Positions 1-8,191 are shown, counted from the first letter of the stretch. The stretch is DNA of 39,741 nucleotides from Solirubrobacteraceae bacterium (GCA_025449845.1 JANWIP010000030.1:1-39741), one strand, 5' to 3'. Program-made: numbers and translations. The notes: generated by a model from the sequence alone, not told the origin.

Positions 1-289
1 AGTGTTCGTATTTGACGATACCTTTACCTTGACCTTGCAGCGTGGCGCCCTGACTTTCGATCGTGCCTTTGCTGTTGCTGGTAGTACATGAGATCGTTAT
101 TCCAGCAACAGTCGATTTGAGGGTCAGGTTACCTTTATTCTGGCCACTCACGCCCACCGACGCTTTTTGTTCTAGGGGCGCACCATTGCGGTGCCAAAAC
201 GGCCCAGCCGCCGAAGCGACCGCCGTCGTGAACATGCTGGCCGCAAACACAGCCAGCAGGCTCGCTATAGCTACTCGTTGTCGTGACAT
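1..289 (-). CDS. Secreted protein, partial (C-terminus outside window)
   Basis: The ATG at 289 follows a good ribosome binding site (AAAGGAG, about 10 nt upstream). The protein starts MSRQRVAIASLLAVF, a basic n-region and hydrophobic stretch, then an Ala-rich segment ending near AVASAAG that looks like a signal peptidase I site at about residues 25-28. The mature part begins GPFWHRNGAPL and continues with Gly/Ser/Thr/Lys-rich, beta-looking sequence containing one Cys (TISCTTS). No catalytic motif is visible. The FWHxNG start resembles a family of small exported proteins I associate with Thermoleophilia; that is from memory and the function is unknown. The gene runs off the left edge, so length and C-terminus cannot be judged. 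Confidence 0.75.
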   Translation of the reverse strand, partial: MSRQRVAIASLLAVFAASMFTTAVASAAGPFWHRNGAPLEQKASVGVSGQNKGNLTLKSTVAGITISCTTSNSKGTIESQGATLQGQGKGIVKYEH

Positions 290-689
290 TTTGCTACGCG
301 TCTCCTTTCGCCCGGTCGTCGACCGGAGGTCTTTATCTTGTTAGATCGTGCGGCACCCCAAGCCCAGCCCAAGCCAGCGGCCACGCCCTCGATGCCTATG
401 TCACGCCCTGGGATCTCCGACCTGGCCGATCATCAGAGCGAATCCAACTATCGGGGATCGAGCGCCAGACGTCAAGGCCCCCCGAAACCGAAAACGCGGG
501 CTAGTCCAATCGTCCAAGGAAAACCGCGTAAGCAAGCCGCACCGCGCCCAACACGCCCTCCGACAGTCGGAAACATTCCGCCAGAAAAGTCAAGCGCGCG
601 ACCCCTGTTCGGGCCTCCCCACGACTCCCAAAGGCCCCGCCCAGCAGACCCCCCACCAGCCCGCCGACCCGCCGAAATCCTGCCGGGCC
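290..689. other. Gene-free stretch of about 400 bp
   Basis: This lies between the start of the secreted-protein gene and the stop of the PilB-like gene, both on the minus strand, so it should hold the secreted gene's promoter and any PilB terminator. A small inverted repeat (CGGTC/GACCG around 310-323) sits just upstream of the secreted gene's ribosome binding site. I see no convincing -35/-10 pair, no U-tailed hairpin and no RNA gene. Open frames crossing it on the plus strand continue antisense into the PilB gene and look like shadows. Confidence 0.5.
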
Positions 690-2738
690 CTAAACCAAGC
701 TGGTGGTCATGCGCTCGACCTCCGCAATGGAGGTCTGCCCGGCCCGAACCTTCTCCAGCCCATCGTCATGCAGCCGCCGCATCCCCTGCGCCACCGCTGT
801 AGCAGTGATCTCATCCACAGACGCGTGCGCCAAAATCTGAGCCCGGATCTCCTCGCTGACCGTCATGACCTCATAGAGCCCAACGCGCCCCCGGTACCCC
901 GAGCTGCCGCACCGCGAACACCCCACAGCCTCATAAGGCTGGATGCCGGCCAGTCCGTACTCCTCCAACACCGTCTCCGGCAGATTCGCAGGCCGCTTGC
1001 AGTGCGGACAGAGCATGCGCACGAGCCGCTGAGCCACGACGCAATCCACCGAGGACGACACCAGGAACGGCTCGATCCCCATGTCGATGAGCCGGCTCAA
1101 AGCACTAGGCGCATCGCGCGTATGCAGCGTGGACAGCACAAGGTGCCCCGTCAGGGCCGCCTCAACAGCGATATGCGCAGTCTCGCGGTCCCGGATCTCC
1201 CCCACCATGATCACATCGGGATCCGCGCGAAGCATCGAACGCAGCCCGGTCTCAAAGGTGACCCCGGCCTTGGTGGCCACCTGCATCTGCTTGACCCCCA
1301 CGATGCGTGACTCCACGGGGTCCTCAATCGTAAGGATCGAGCGAGCCCCATCGTTGAGCACGTTCACGGCGGCATAGAGCGTGGTGGACTTCCCCGAGCC
1401 CGTCGGTCCGGTCACCAAAACGGCCCCATGCGGCCGCCCAATGGCATGCGCGAAGCGCTGCTCTTCTTCAGCCTGCATCCCCAAGGACTCCAGGTTCTGT
1501 ACGACAACGCCCTTGTCGAGGATGCGCATGACCGCCCCCTCACCGTGCACCAGCGGCAAGGTCACAACGCGAATATCGATCCGCCGCCCCTCCACGGTCA
1601 AAGCGAGGCGCCCGTCCTGAGGCACGCGCCGCTCGGAGATGTCGAGGTCAGCCATGATCTTGATACGCGAGACCATCCCCACGGCCATCTTGCGCCGGAT
1701 GGTGGCGGCCGGGAAGAGCACGCCGTCGATGCGGAACAGCACGCGCATGTCCCCCTCTTCGGGGTTGACGTGGATATCGGAGGCACCTTGCTGCACCGCC
1801 TGCGCGATGATCGAGTGCACCAGCTTGATGATCGGCGCGTCCTGGTCGGCCTCTTCGGCGATGTTGTCGGCGGCATCCGCTTCCTGCTCGTCCTCAACGA
1901 TGTCCTCGATCGAGGCCTGCATTCGCCCGAGGCGCGTGGCCAGCAGCGTCACGTCCTCCGCCGAGGCCGCCGCGGCGCGCACGCGACGGTTGGTGATCAT
2001 CGCGATGTCATCAATGGTGAGGATGTTGGTGGGGTCGGCCATCGCCAACAGCAGCGCACCGTCCTCCATGAAACCCACCGGCACCGCCTGATAGCGCTTG
2101 ATGGCCTCGGCGTTAAGCAGGTTCACGGCCCCCATGTCCAGCTCGTGCGTGGAGAGATCGACATAGTCCAGGCCAAAGCGCTCGGCCACCACGCGCGCGA
2201 GCTGGTCCTGGCGCAGCACGCCCTGCTCGACGAGCACCTGCCCGGTGGGCTTGCGCTGGGAGCGGGCTACGTTGACGGCCTCCTCGACCGCGGCGCGATC
2301 GGCGAAGCCCAGATCCACGACCACTTCGCCGATCAGGCGGCCGGGACGCACGGGGCGCATCGGCGCGCCCATACCGTCGCCAGGGAGATACGGCGTGGCG
2401 GGTTCGGCGAGTCCGCCTTCGGGCACAGGCAGGACGCCCGCGGCCTCCACCGGCGCCGGATCGCTGAGCGTCTCCGTCGCGGGGCGCTCCAGCGTGGCGA
2501 CGGCGCTCGTGGACTCCAGGGCCTCAAGCTCCGACGCCGCCTGTGACTCTACCGCAACTGGCTCAACCGCGGCCACCGCCACGGGAGCCCCGGCAGCGGC
2601 CGCCCCGGCAGCAGCGGCCATAACGGGGGCCGCAACGGGCTCAGGGGAGACCTCCGGCACAGGGACCGGCTCAGAAGACTGCTGCGCCTCATCGCCTCGA
2701 CGGCGTCGAAACCAACTCATCCCCCTTCTGATCGGCAT
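690..2738 (-). CDS. GspE/PilB-family secretion or pilus assembly ATPase
   Basis: A hexameric ATPase of the type II secretion/type IV pilus family, expected to drive pilin or pseudopilin assembly at the inner face of the membrane. Numbered from the start at 2738: a low-complexity Ala/Pro/Val tail (16-125), an MshEN-type N-terminal domain (about 130-270), then the ATPase with Walker A GPTGSGKST (444-452), an Asp-box/Walker B segment DPDVIMVGEIRD (507-518), HLVLSTLHT (532-540), and a C-terminal zinc module with Cys pairs at 577/580 and 607/610. The intact Walker A and zinc cysteines support an assembly rather than retraction ATPase. An alternative ATG at 2720 (MSWFRRRR) has a purine-rich AGAAGGGGG directly against it, so the true start is uncertain by six codons. 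It follows the YhaM-like gene by 45 bp. No pilin, PilC or prepilin peptidase gene is visible nearby. Confidence 0.9.
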   Translation of the reverse strand: MPIRRGMSWFRRRRGDEAQQSSEPVPVPEVSPEPVAAPVMAAAAGAAAAGAPVAVAAVEPVAVESQAASELEALESTSAVATLERPATETLSDPAPVEAAGVLPVPEGGLAEPATPYLPGDGMGAPMRPVRPGRLIGEVVVDLGFADRAAVEEAVNVARSQRKPTGQVLVEQGVLRQDQLARVVAERFGLDYVDLSTHELDMGAVNLLNAEAIKRYQAVPVGFMEDGALLLAMADPTNILTIDDIAMITNRRVRAAAASAEDVTLLATRLGRMQASIEDIVEDEQEADAADNIAEEADQDAPIIKLVHSIIAQAVQQGASDIHVNPEEGDMRVLFRIDGVLFPAATIRRKMAVGMVSRIKIMADLDISERRVPQDGRLALTVEGRRIDIRVVTLPLVHGEGAVMRILDKGVVVQNLESLGMQAEEEQRFAHAIGRPHGAVLVTGPTGSGKSTTLYAAVNVLNDGARSILTIEDPVESRIVGVKQMQVATKAGVTFETGLRSMLRADPDVIMVGEIRDRETAHIAVEAALTGHLVLSTLHTRDAPSALSRLIDMGIEPFLVSSSVDCVVAQRLVRMLCPHCKRPANLPETVLEEYGLAGIQPYEAVGCSRCGSSGYRGRVGLYEVMTVSEEIRAQILAHASVDEITATAVAQGMRRLHDDGLEKVRAGQTSIAEVERMTTSLV

Positions 2739-2783
2739 TCCAGAGCCATCGCTTGACCTCTGAGCCGCCCTCTTACGGCTCTA

Positions 2784-3788
2784 TTACACGAGGCCGTGCT
2801 CGAAGGCGCTCTTCAGATGCGCATCGAGCGCGTTCAGGCGATACAGCGCGATGGCCTCGCCTGAGGCAAAACGCTGCCCGGAGGCGCCTTCGGGCCCGTG
2901 GTGGAGGATCACGCAATGCTCCAGCGCCAGGCGACGCGCGGGCATCAAAGCGGGCGGGGCATGAAGCGCCAGCAGCCGCAGGCCCAACTCGACATGGCCC
3001 AGCAGCCGCCCTTCCTCGCTGCGCTCGATCTCCGCGCCGTAGGTGAACTCGCGCGTCTTGCCCAGATCGTGCACGAGGGCCGCGGTGAGCAGCAGGTCGC
3101 GGTCCAGGCGCTGATGCACCGTGCACAGCTCAAGCGCCATCGTGGCCACCGCCACGGTGTGCTCCAGCAGACCGCCGAGATAGGCGTGATGGCCACCCCC
3201 ACTGCCGCCCCCGCGCCCGCCGGCGCCAGCACCAGCACCAGCAGGGCCGGAACCACCGCGGGGCACCGCGCAAGGCGCACGGCGCAGCTCGCGGCGCAGC
3301 TCTTTATCCCCGAGCATCCGCTCCAGCAGCCCACGCAAGCCCGGGTCATAGACCTCGCGCGCGAGGTGTTCAAGGAAGCCCTCGAGCTCCTCCAGGTCGC
3401 GGCGAGCGACGGGGAGGAAGGACGCGAGGTCCGCCTGAGCCTCCTGCGCATCCACACGCGCGATCGCCTGCAGCTCGATCTGCGGCTGCTCGCGAAAGCT
3501 CTCCACGCGCCCGCGCACGCGCACGAGCTCGCCGCGCTCAAAGCGCCCCGCCAGCAGATCGGCGTCGCGGAAGGCGCGCGCCAGGATCGCTCCGGTGCGG
3601 TCGCGCAGCTCAACCGTCAGATAAGGACTGCCGGCCTTGGTCATCTGGCGTTCCTTGCGCGAGCAGGCAAACACGCCGTCGACCTCCTGACCTACGCGCA
3701 GCGTGGCCACTGTCTGAGCGGCCGCGAGCGGGTCCTGGGCAGCGCGGCCCATCCCCCTCTCCATCTCCGCCTCGCTCACGAGAGGCAT
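2784..3788 (-). CDS. YhaM-like OB-fold/HD-domain 3'-5' exoribonuclease
   Basis: 334 residues. An N-terminal OB-fold nucleic-acid binding domain (about 28-115; DGVFACSRKERQMTKAGSPY begins its first strands) is followed by a helical linker and an HD phosphohydrolase domain. The HD signature is HHAYLGGLLEHT (200-211) and ALVHDLGK (237-244), with H240-D241 as the metal-binding pair. This order is that of YhaM/CBF1, a 3'-to-5' exoribonuclease that degrades short RNA and ssDNA. A Gly/Ala-rich insert (about 176-199) interrupts the usual join just before HHAYLGG; it is an in-frame low-complexity expansion absent from typical family members as I recall them. The start at 3788 has no clear Shine-Dalgarno; MGRAAQD (12 codons in) is an alternative. 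It probably forms an operon with the PilB-like gene, 45 bp downstream. Confidence 0.85.
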   Translation of the reverse strand: MPLVSEAEMERGMGRAAQDPLAAAQTVATLRVGQEVDGVFACSRKERQMTKAGSPYLTVELRDRTGAILARAFRDADLLAGRFERGELVRVRGRVESFREQPQIELQAIARVDAQEAQADLASFLPVARRDLEELEGFLEHLAREVYDPGLRGLLERMLGDKELRRELRRAPCAVPRGGSGPAGAGAGAGGRGGGSGGGHHAYLGGLLEHTVAVATMALELCTVHQRLDRDLLLTAALVHDLGKTREFTYGAEIERSEEGRLLGHVELGLRLLALHAPPALMPARRLALEHCVILHHGPEGASGQRFASGEAIALYRLNALDAHLKSAFEHGLV

Positions 3789-3823
3789 TTGTCAATTACG
3801 CAGGGACTCATCGACTCATGATG

Positions 3824-3829
3824 TACGGT
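3824..3829 (+). promoter_or_regulatory. Candidate -10 (TACGGT) for a leaderless PAC2 transcript
   Basis: TACGGT fits the actinobacterial TANNNT -10 and lies 7 nt before the ATG at 3837, the spacing expected when transcription starts at the start codon itself. No -35 is evident. The same geometry appears before several other genes in the window. Confidence 0.4.
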
Positions 3830-3836
3830 GGACCGG

Positions 3837-4727
3837 ATGCAGCCGCTCATTTGGGAGCACCGTCCCAGTGGCCTGAGAGCCCCGGCGATGGTGTGCGCCT
3901 TTCAGGGTTGGAACGACGCCGGCGACGCCGCCTCGACGGCCGTGTCCTTCATGAGCACGGCTCTGGGTGCCCGCCGCTTCGCGCAGGTGGACACGGAGGA
4001 GTTCTACGACCTACAAGCCAACCGGCCGCGCATCAGCATCGATGAGGACAACAAGCGCGAGATCGAATGGCCTTGTGTGGAGATGTTCGCCGCGAGCGTG
4101 CCGCGCGCGCCGCGCGATCTGGTCTTCGTGCAGGGCGTCGAGCCGTCCCTGCGCTGGCGCACCTTCAGCGGACTGATCGTCGAGCTGGCCGAGGCGCTGG
4201 GCGTGCAGATGGTGATCACGCTCGGGGCGCTGCTGGCGGACGTACCGCACACGCGCCCGGTGGCGATGACCGGCTTCGCCTCCGATCCGAAGCTGCTGGA
4301 GAACCTGGGCGCCTCAAACCCCGGCCGCTACGAGGGCCCCACCGGCATCGTAGGTGTGCTGCACGGAATCTCAAGCGAAGCCGGCCTGCCCTCGATGAGC
4401 CTGTGGGCCAGCATCCCCCACTATGTGGCCGCCGCCCCCAGCCCGAAGGCGGCGCTGGCGCTGGTGCGCCGCCTGGAAAGCGTCGTGGGAGTCTCCGTCG
4501 ACGCCTCCGACCTGGAGAGCGCCTCGGCCAACTACGAGCGCCAGGTCGGCCTGGCCGTAGCCAGCGACCCCGACGTGCAGGCCTTCGTCGAACGCCTTGA
4601 GCAGGACGCGGAGAGCGAGGAGGAGCCGCTGGGCCCCGAGGATCTGCCCAGCGGCGACCTGATCGCCAAAGAGTTCCAGCGCTTTCTGCGCCAGCGCGGC
4701 GGCGAGGGACCCAAGGGCCCTTCCTGA
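3837..4727 (+). CDS. PAC2 family protein (proteasome assembly chaperone-like)
   Basis: About 296 residues. The sequence MQPLIWEHRPSGLRAPAMVC leads into FQGWNDAGDAASTAV, the typical opening of actinobacterial PAC2 proteins. Later landmarks are FVQGVEPSLRWRTF, VITLGALLADVPHTRPV, the Gly-rich YEGPTGIVGVLH and the glutamate-rich C-terminus (about residues 255-285). The fold is related to the chaperones that help assemble 20S proteasomes in eukaryotes; the bacterial members' role is unproven and no proteasome gene is in this window. I prefer the ATG at 3837 over an in-frame GTG at 3828 because a TANNNT box sits at leaderless distance and a weak GGTGGA precedes it. The gene is divergent from the YhaM-like gene, with only about 48 bp between the starts. 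Confidence 0.85.
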   Translation: MQPLIWEHRPSGLRAPAMVCAFQGWNDAGDAASTAVSFMSTALGARRFAQVDTEEFYDLQANRPRISIDEDNKREIEWPCVEMFAASVPRAPRDLVFVQGVEPSLRWRTFSGLIVELAEALGVQMVITLGALLADVPHTRPVAMTGFASDPKLLENLGASNPGRYEGPTGIVGVLHGISSEAGLPSMSLWASIPHYVAAAPSPKAALALVRRLESVVGVSVDASDLESASANYERQVGLAVASDPDVQAFVERLEQDAESEEEPLGPEDLPSGDLIAKEFQRFLRQRGGEGPKGPS

Positions 4728-4772
4728 CGTCTGTTTAAAAGAAGGGGGAGGGGGTGGGGTCGCGCTCTGCGG

Positions 4773-6323
4773 TCAGATCTCCGAGACCGGGCAAAGAAAG
4801 CTGTAGTCACACATCGCGCAGGCCTCAGGGGAGGGCGTCGGCTCAAACTCCTGCGCCATGATGCCCTCGCCCGCGCGCAGCACGACATCCTTGATCCACT
4901 CATCCTCCCCCTCGCCGCGAGGGGACAGCGGGACCTTGAGATCGTCCAGCACGTAGTAATAGGACTGGCTGGAGGCCTGTAGACCCCAATCCTCGCGCGC
5001 CGCCAGCGCATAGAGCGAAAGCTGCACGTCCTCCCCGAGCTGGGCGTCGTTCTTGGGCCGGCCGGTCTTGTAGTCGATCAGCTCATAGCCGCCATGCGGG
5101 AGCTTGTCGATGCGATCGACGCGCCCACGTACCTGATGGCTGCCCAGCGTGAAGGAGAAGGAGCGCTCGAACCAAACCGGCTCTGAGTGCTGCTCGCGCA
5201 GGCGCTCGTGATAGCGCGTGAGCGAGACGCGGGCCTTCTCGTGCAGATCGAGCTCCTGCTCGGAGTTGCCAAAGCCACCGCGGCGCCAGGCGGTCTGGAG
5301 CAGCTCCATGAGCTCGGCCAAGGTGCTGGCACCGGAGACGTGGTAGCGCTCAAGCACCTGATGCACGGCGATGCCAAAGCGCTGATTGAGCGTCTGCTCG
5401 GAGGGGATGCGCAGCACGCGCGCGTACTTGTATCTGAGCGGGCAGCTGCGATAGGTGAAGATGTCCGAGGCCGAGAGCACGAGCCCCTGACCGATGCGGG
5501 GCAGAAACGGCTGCAGGGAAGGCTCGCCGCGCACAGCCAAGGCCCGCGCGTGTGCCCGCTCGGCCTGCTCGGCCAGCTCGCCGCTCTCGCCATCGTGCTC
5601 GTTGAGCTCGTCCTGCAGCAGCGCCGCATCCAGCGGCGAAGTCTGGAAGATCTCGCGTTGCAGCGATGTTACGGCGGCCCCCAGGCGCGCATTGAGCTCG
5701 GGCAGCGCTTCGGCCACGCTCTGCCCCGCCGGGCGCTCCATCAGCGCGGTGAGCTTGACCAACTCCAGGTAGCGCGCCACGCCATGAGAAACATCCAGGT
5801 CGGTATCCAGGCGCAGCTCCGAGAGGCGCCCGGCGATGCGCGTGACATCGCCCAGCACCTCCTCGCGCATCGTGCGCAGCGTGCTCTGCAAGCGCTCGGC
5901 CGGGCCTGAGGGGTCCTGGTCGCGACTGTCCGCGCGCTCGCCGCCTGCCACGACGCGCACGAACAGATCAGGGCGCCCCGCTTCAAGCGCGGTCTTGGCT
6001 CCCTTGTACAGATCGAGGAAGCGCAGAATCCGCTCGCGCGCCTGCGGAGGCACCTGCGGGGACTCGATCGCGGCCTCCAGGGCGGCGACCATGTCCAGCT
6101 GACGCTTGCGCGCCACCTGAATGACGCGCACCAGATCGCTCTGGCGCATCTCGATCGGCGGGCGCACCAGCGCGCGCGCCACGGCGGTGGCGTCCCCCGG
6201 GTCGCTCAGCAGGCGCATCCAGGCGAGCACATCGCGCACCTCAGAGCGCTCGGTGAACACGGCGCCCGCTTGCGCGCCGGGCGGAGAGCTCGCCTCAGAG
6301 ACGCGGTCAAGCGAAAGGGACAC
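4773..6323 (-). CDS. PD-(D/E)XK nuclease: UvrD/AddA-type helicase remnant lacking the motor
   Basis: About 516 residues from the GTG at 6323. The N-terminal 120 residues (FTERSEVRDVLAWMRLLSDP, ALVRPPIE, SPQVPPQARERILRFL) look like the 2B region of UvrD-type helicases. There is no Walker A, no DExx and no C-terminal motor motifs. The sequence passes at about residue 138 (GPAERLQSTLR) straight into the linker that normally follows motif VI. The nuclease is intact: H321 (GIAVHQVLERYH), D403 (GRVDRID), D417/K419 (ELIDYKTG) and Q434, with an AddB-like Fe-S cysteine set C294, C502, C505, C511. Full-length relatives, as I remember them, exceed 1000 residues. The upstream space is occupied by the divergent metalloprotease gene, so the missing half is not nearby. 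It could be a stand-alone Fe-S nuclease or a decaying gene with an open frame. The start is uncertain: no Shine-Dalgarno is seen, and an inverted repeat (6340-6355) lies upstream. Confidence 0.75.
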   Translation of the reverse strand: MSLSLDRVSEASSPPGAQAGAVFTERSEVRDVLAWMRLLSDPGDATAVARALVRPPIEMRQSDLVRVIQVARKRQLDMVAALEAAIESPQVPPQARERILRFLDLYKGAKTALEAGRPDLFVRVVAGGERADSRDQDPSGPAERLQSTLRTMREEVLGDVTRIAGRLSELRLDTDLDVSHGVARYLELVKLTALMERPAGQSVAEALPELNARLGAAVTSLQREIFQTSPLDAALLQDELNEHDGESGELAEQAERAHARALAVRGEPSLQPFLPRIGQGLVLSASDIFTYRSCPLRYKYARVLRIPSEQTLNQRFGIAVHQVLERYHVSGASTLAELMELLQTAWRRGGFGNSEQELDLHEKARVSLTRYHERLREQHSEPVWFERSFSFTLGSHQVRGRVDRIDKLPHGGYELIDYKTGRPKNDAQLGEDVQLSLYALAAREDWGLQASSQSYYYVLDDLKVPLSPRGEGEDEWIKDVVLRAGEGIMAQEFEPTPSPEACAMCDYSFLCPVSEI

Positions 6324-6359
6324 GCTTGCAAGGATAAGAGCCCGCGACCGCGGGCGGGC

Positions 6360-6365
6360 TACGCT
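6360..6365 (+). promoter_or_regulatory. Candidate -10 (TACGCT) for leaderless metalloprotease transcript
   Basis: TACGCT matches TANNNT and ends 6 nt before the ATG at 6372. No Shine-Dalgarno precedes that ATG. A perfect 7-bp inverted repeat with a 2-nt centre (6340-6355, GCCCGCG/CGCGGGC) lies just upstream and may be an operator shared with the divergent nuclease gene. Confidence 0.4.
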
Positions 6366-6371
6366 CTGAAG

Positions 6372-7445
6372 ATGGATGTGATCGATTGGGGCACCGCGCA
6401 GCGGGTGGGAGAGATGCTCGCGGGCACACCTCCGCACAGCGGTATACGCGCGGAGTCGGTGCGGCCGCTCGCCCAGGACTTCGCCGAGCGCGTGAGTCAC
6501 TACACGGGCCTGGAGCTGCCCGCCGAGCTGCCGGCGCTTGAAACGGTGGACCGCCCGCGCTGGATCGCGGCCAACCTGAGCACGATGCGCCCGCTGATGG
6601 AGCAGATGGCCGAGCGCCTGGAGGGGGGCAACCCCTCCTCCGGCGCATCCGCCAAGCGCCGTCAGGGTTGGGCATTGGGGCTGCCCGAAGCGATGCGCGT
6701 GGCCTCGGGCATGGTGCTGGGCGTGCAGGTAGGGGCACTCACAGGGATGCTCTCCCAGCGGGTGTTGGGACAGTACGACCTGGCGATCCTCGATCCCTCC
6801 GTGACCCCGCGCCTGTTGCTGGTGGCGCCCAACCTGGCGCAGGCGGCGCGCAGCCTGGATGTCGATGAGCAGGAGCTGGTGTCGTGGGTGACGATCCACG
6901 AGGTCACGCACGCGGTGCAGTTCTCAGGCGCCCCTTGGCTGCGGGGGCATCTGGCAGGGCTGCTCAAGGAGCTGATCGATGGGCTGGAGACCAGTGTGTC
7001 GTTGAGCCAGATCTTCAAGCTGACCGACCCCAGCAATACGCGCGAGCTGATCGAGCGCGTGCGCCGCGGCGATCTGCTGCGCCTCACGGTCGGGGAGAAG
7101 CGTTGGGGGCTCGTGGAGCAGATGCAGGCGACGATGACGCTCGTGGAGGGGCATGCCGAGCACGTCATGGATGAGATCGGCGGCGATCTCTTGCCTTCGC
7201 TGCCGCAGTTGCGGGCGGCGATGACGCGCCGGCGGACCTCGCGGGGACTGCCCTGGCGGGTGCTTGAGCGCCTGCTGGGCCTGGAGCTGAAGATGCGCCA
7301 GTACGAGAGCGGGCGACGCTTCTGCGATGCCGTCGTGGCCGCCGGCGGGCCGCCGGCGTTGGCGCGGGCATGGAGCGGGCCAGAGGCGCTGCCGACGACG
7401 GCCGAGTTGGAGTTGCCGGAGCTGTGGCTCAGTCGCATGGGGTAG
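6372..7445 (+). CDS. Zinc-dependent metalloprotease, DUF2342 / F420-biosynthesis-associated type
   Basis: 357 residues. The central WVTIHEVTHAVQF carries an HExxH zinc-binding motif, and EGHAEHVMDEIGG about 75 residues later supplies a likely third ligand region. The N-terminal half (GIRAESVRPLAQDFAERVSHYTG, RWIAANLSTMRPLMEQMAERL) and LLVAPNLAQAARSLDVDEQEL match the actinobacterial DUF2342 family, sometimes labelled coenzyme F420 biosynthesis associated. That label comes from gene association; no F420 gene is seen here. The ATG at 6372 probably heads a leaderless transcript. The last codons and the TAG stop are the first copy of the repeat tract that follows. Confidence 0.88.
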   Translation: MDVIDWGTAQRVGEMLAGTPPHSGIRAESVRPLAQDFAERVSHYTGLELPAELPALETVDRPRWIAANLSTMRPLMEQMAERLEGGNPSSGASAKRRQGWALGLPEAMRVASGMVLGVQVGALTGMLSQRVLGQYDLAILDPSVTPRLLLVAPNLAQAARSLDVDEQELVSWVTIHEVTHAVQFSGAPWLRGHLAGLLKELIDGLETSVSLSQIFKLTDPSNTRELIERVRRGDLLRLTVGEKRWGLVEQMQATMTLVEGHAEHVMDEIGGDLLPSLPQLRAAMTRRRTSRGLPWRVLERLLGLELKMRQYESGRRFCDAVVAAGGPPALARAWSGPEALPTTAELELPELWLSRMG

Positions 7446-7745
7446 GAGCCGGCGTGCATGGGTAGGAGGCACTCGTGGGGAAGGAGCCGGCGCATGGGGT
7501 AAGGGGGCCGGGGTGCATGGGGTTGCGAGGCGGCGTGCGTGGGGTGCGAGGCGGCGTATGGGTTGCGAGGCGGGCACATAGTGGGGGTGCGAGGCGGCGT
7601 ATGGGTTGCGAGGCGCATAGGCAGGACTGGCCAGAGTGGGGAAGGAGCCGGCGTGCATGGGTAGGAGCCCGTGCAAGGGTAGGAGGCACGCATGGGGAAG
7701 GGGCCGGCGTGCGTGAGGTGCGAGGCGCATAGGCAAGGACTGGCC
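7436..7745 (+). repeat. Degenerate GC-rich repeats starting inside the upstream gene's 3' end
   Basis: The motif GCATGGGGTAGGAGCC, covering the last codons and TAG stop of the metalloprotease gene, recurs in degraded form about every 20-40 bp (around 7457, 7493, 7657 and 7690). It is interleaved with TGCGAGGCGGCGTATGGGTT units (around 7540-7610) and two copies of GCGAGGCGCATAGGC about 120 bp apart. No open frame here looks coding. The spacing is irregular, so this is a decayed or nested tandem duplication rather than a clean array. Confidence 0.7.
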
Positions 7746-7763
7746 GGATGGACCTGCACAACG

Positions 7764-7874
7764 GGCGTGAGGGAGTCCAGTTACGAACAGGCGCTGGGTG
7801 GGGTCAGCTATACAACAGGCGCTGGGTGGGGTCCCCGCTACAAAAAGGCATTCGTAGGGTCCAGCTACGCCGCC
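7764..7874 (+). repeat. Four imperfect tandem repeats of 26-29 bp
   Basis: Units begin at 7764, 7790, 7818 and 7847, each starting GGCR and ending near CAGYTAYRMAACA. Units 2 and 3 share GGCGCTGGGTGGGGTC exactly. The unit differs from the repeat immediately upstream. Unit lengths of 26, 28, 29 and 28 are not multiples of three throughout, which argues against translation. The remainder of the 7446-8191 gene-free stretch holds a small hairpin (7973-7991, AGGCAGA/TCTGCCT) and a tRNA relic. Confidence 0.7.
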
Positions 7875-8000
7875 GTCTGACGTGAGAAGACAGCTCGAAT
7901 TGGGCTTGCCGGTAAAGCGCAGCTGCATAAGAAGGCGTTGCGGTCGCAGTTGAGATCGCGCGAACGCCACGGAGGCAGACGGTTTCTGCCTAGTGGGACA

Positions 8001-8053
8001 TGGTCGGGAGGCAGAGGAATCGAACGCATGTTCCTCCTGTTACAAGCTCTGCC
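8001..8053 (-). pseudogene. Relic of a tRNA-Thr(UGU) 3' half
   Basis: Read on the minus strand this has a seven-base anticodon loop CTTGTAA (anticodon TGT, complement of 8042-8044), a 3' stem CAGGA followed by GG, a T-loop TTCGATT, and an end TCCCGACCA including an encoded CCA (8001-8003). The D-arm, 5' acceptor strand and 5' anticodon stem are missing, and the T-stem pairs poorly, so it cannot be a working tRNA. Similarity to tRNA-Thr(UGU) is from memory. Such partial tRNAs can be left by recombination at a tRNA attachment site, but no integrase is present. A chance match is possible. Confidence 0.35.
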
Positions 8054-8191
8054 TGAATAAATCCAGATTTCACAGGGGGTTTACTTCCTGTTAGGCTGTC
8101 GGTGTAACGATCTATCGCACGCCGGGTACAAACAGGTGTTCGATCAACCCCGTACCCCTCCTCATTACGAGGAAAAGGAGATTCACACCAG

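Noticed and set aside
348..1310. Long open frame on the plus strand opposite the PilB-like gene
   Set aside because: It is rich in Arg/His/Pro as expected of antisense frames in GC-rich DNA, lacks a ribosome binding site, and most of it lies opposite a gene with clear family motifs.
6324..6911. N-terminal extension of the nuclease frame as the missing helicase half
   Set aside because: The translated extension overlaps the divergent metalloprotease gene and contains no helicase motif; it is an antisense shadow.
7692..7880. 62-residue open frame in the repeat region after the metalloprotease
   Set aside because: Composed of the 26-29-bp repeats whose lengths are not multiples of three; no ribosome binding site.
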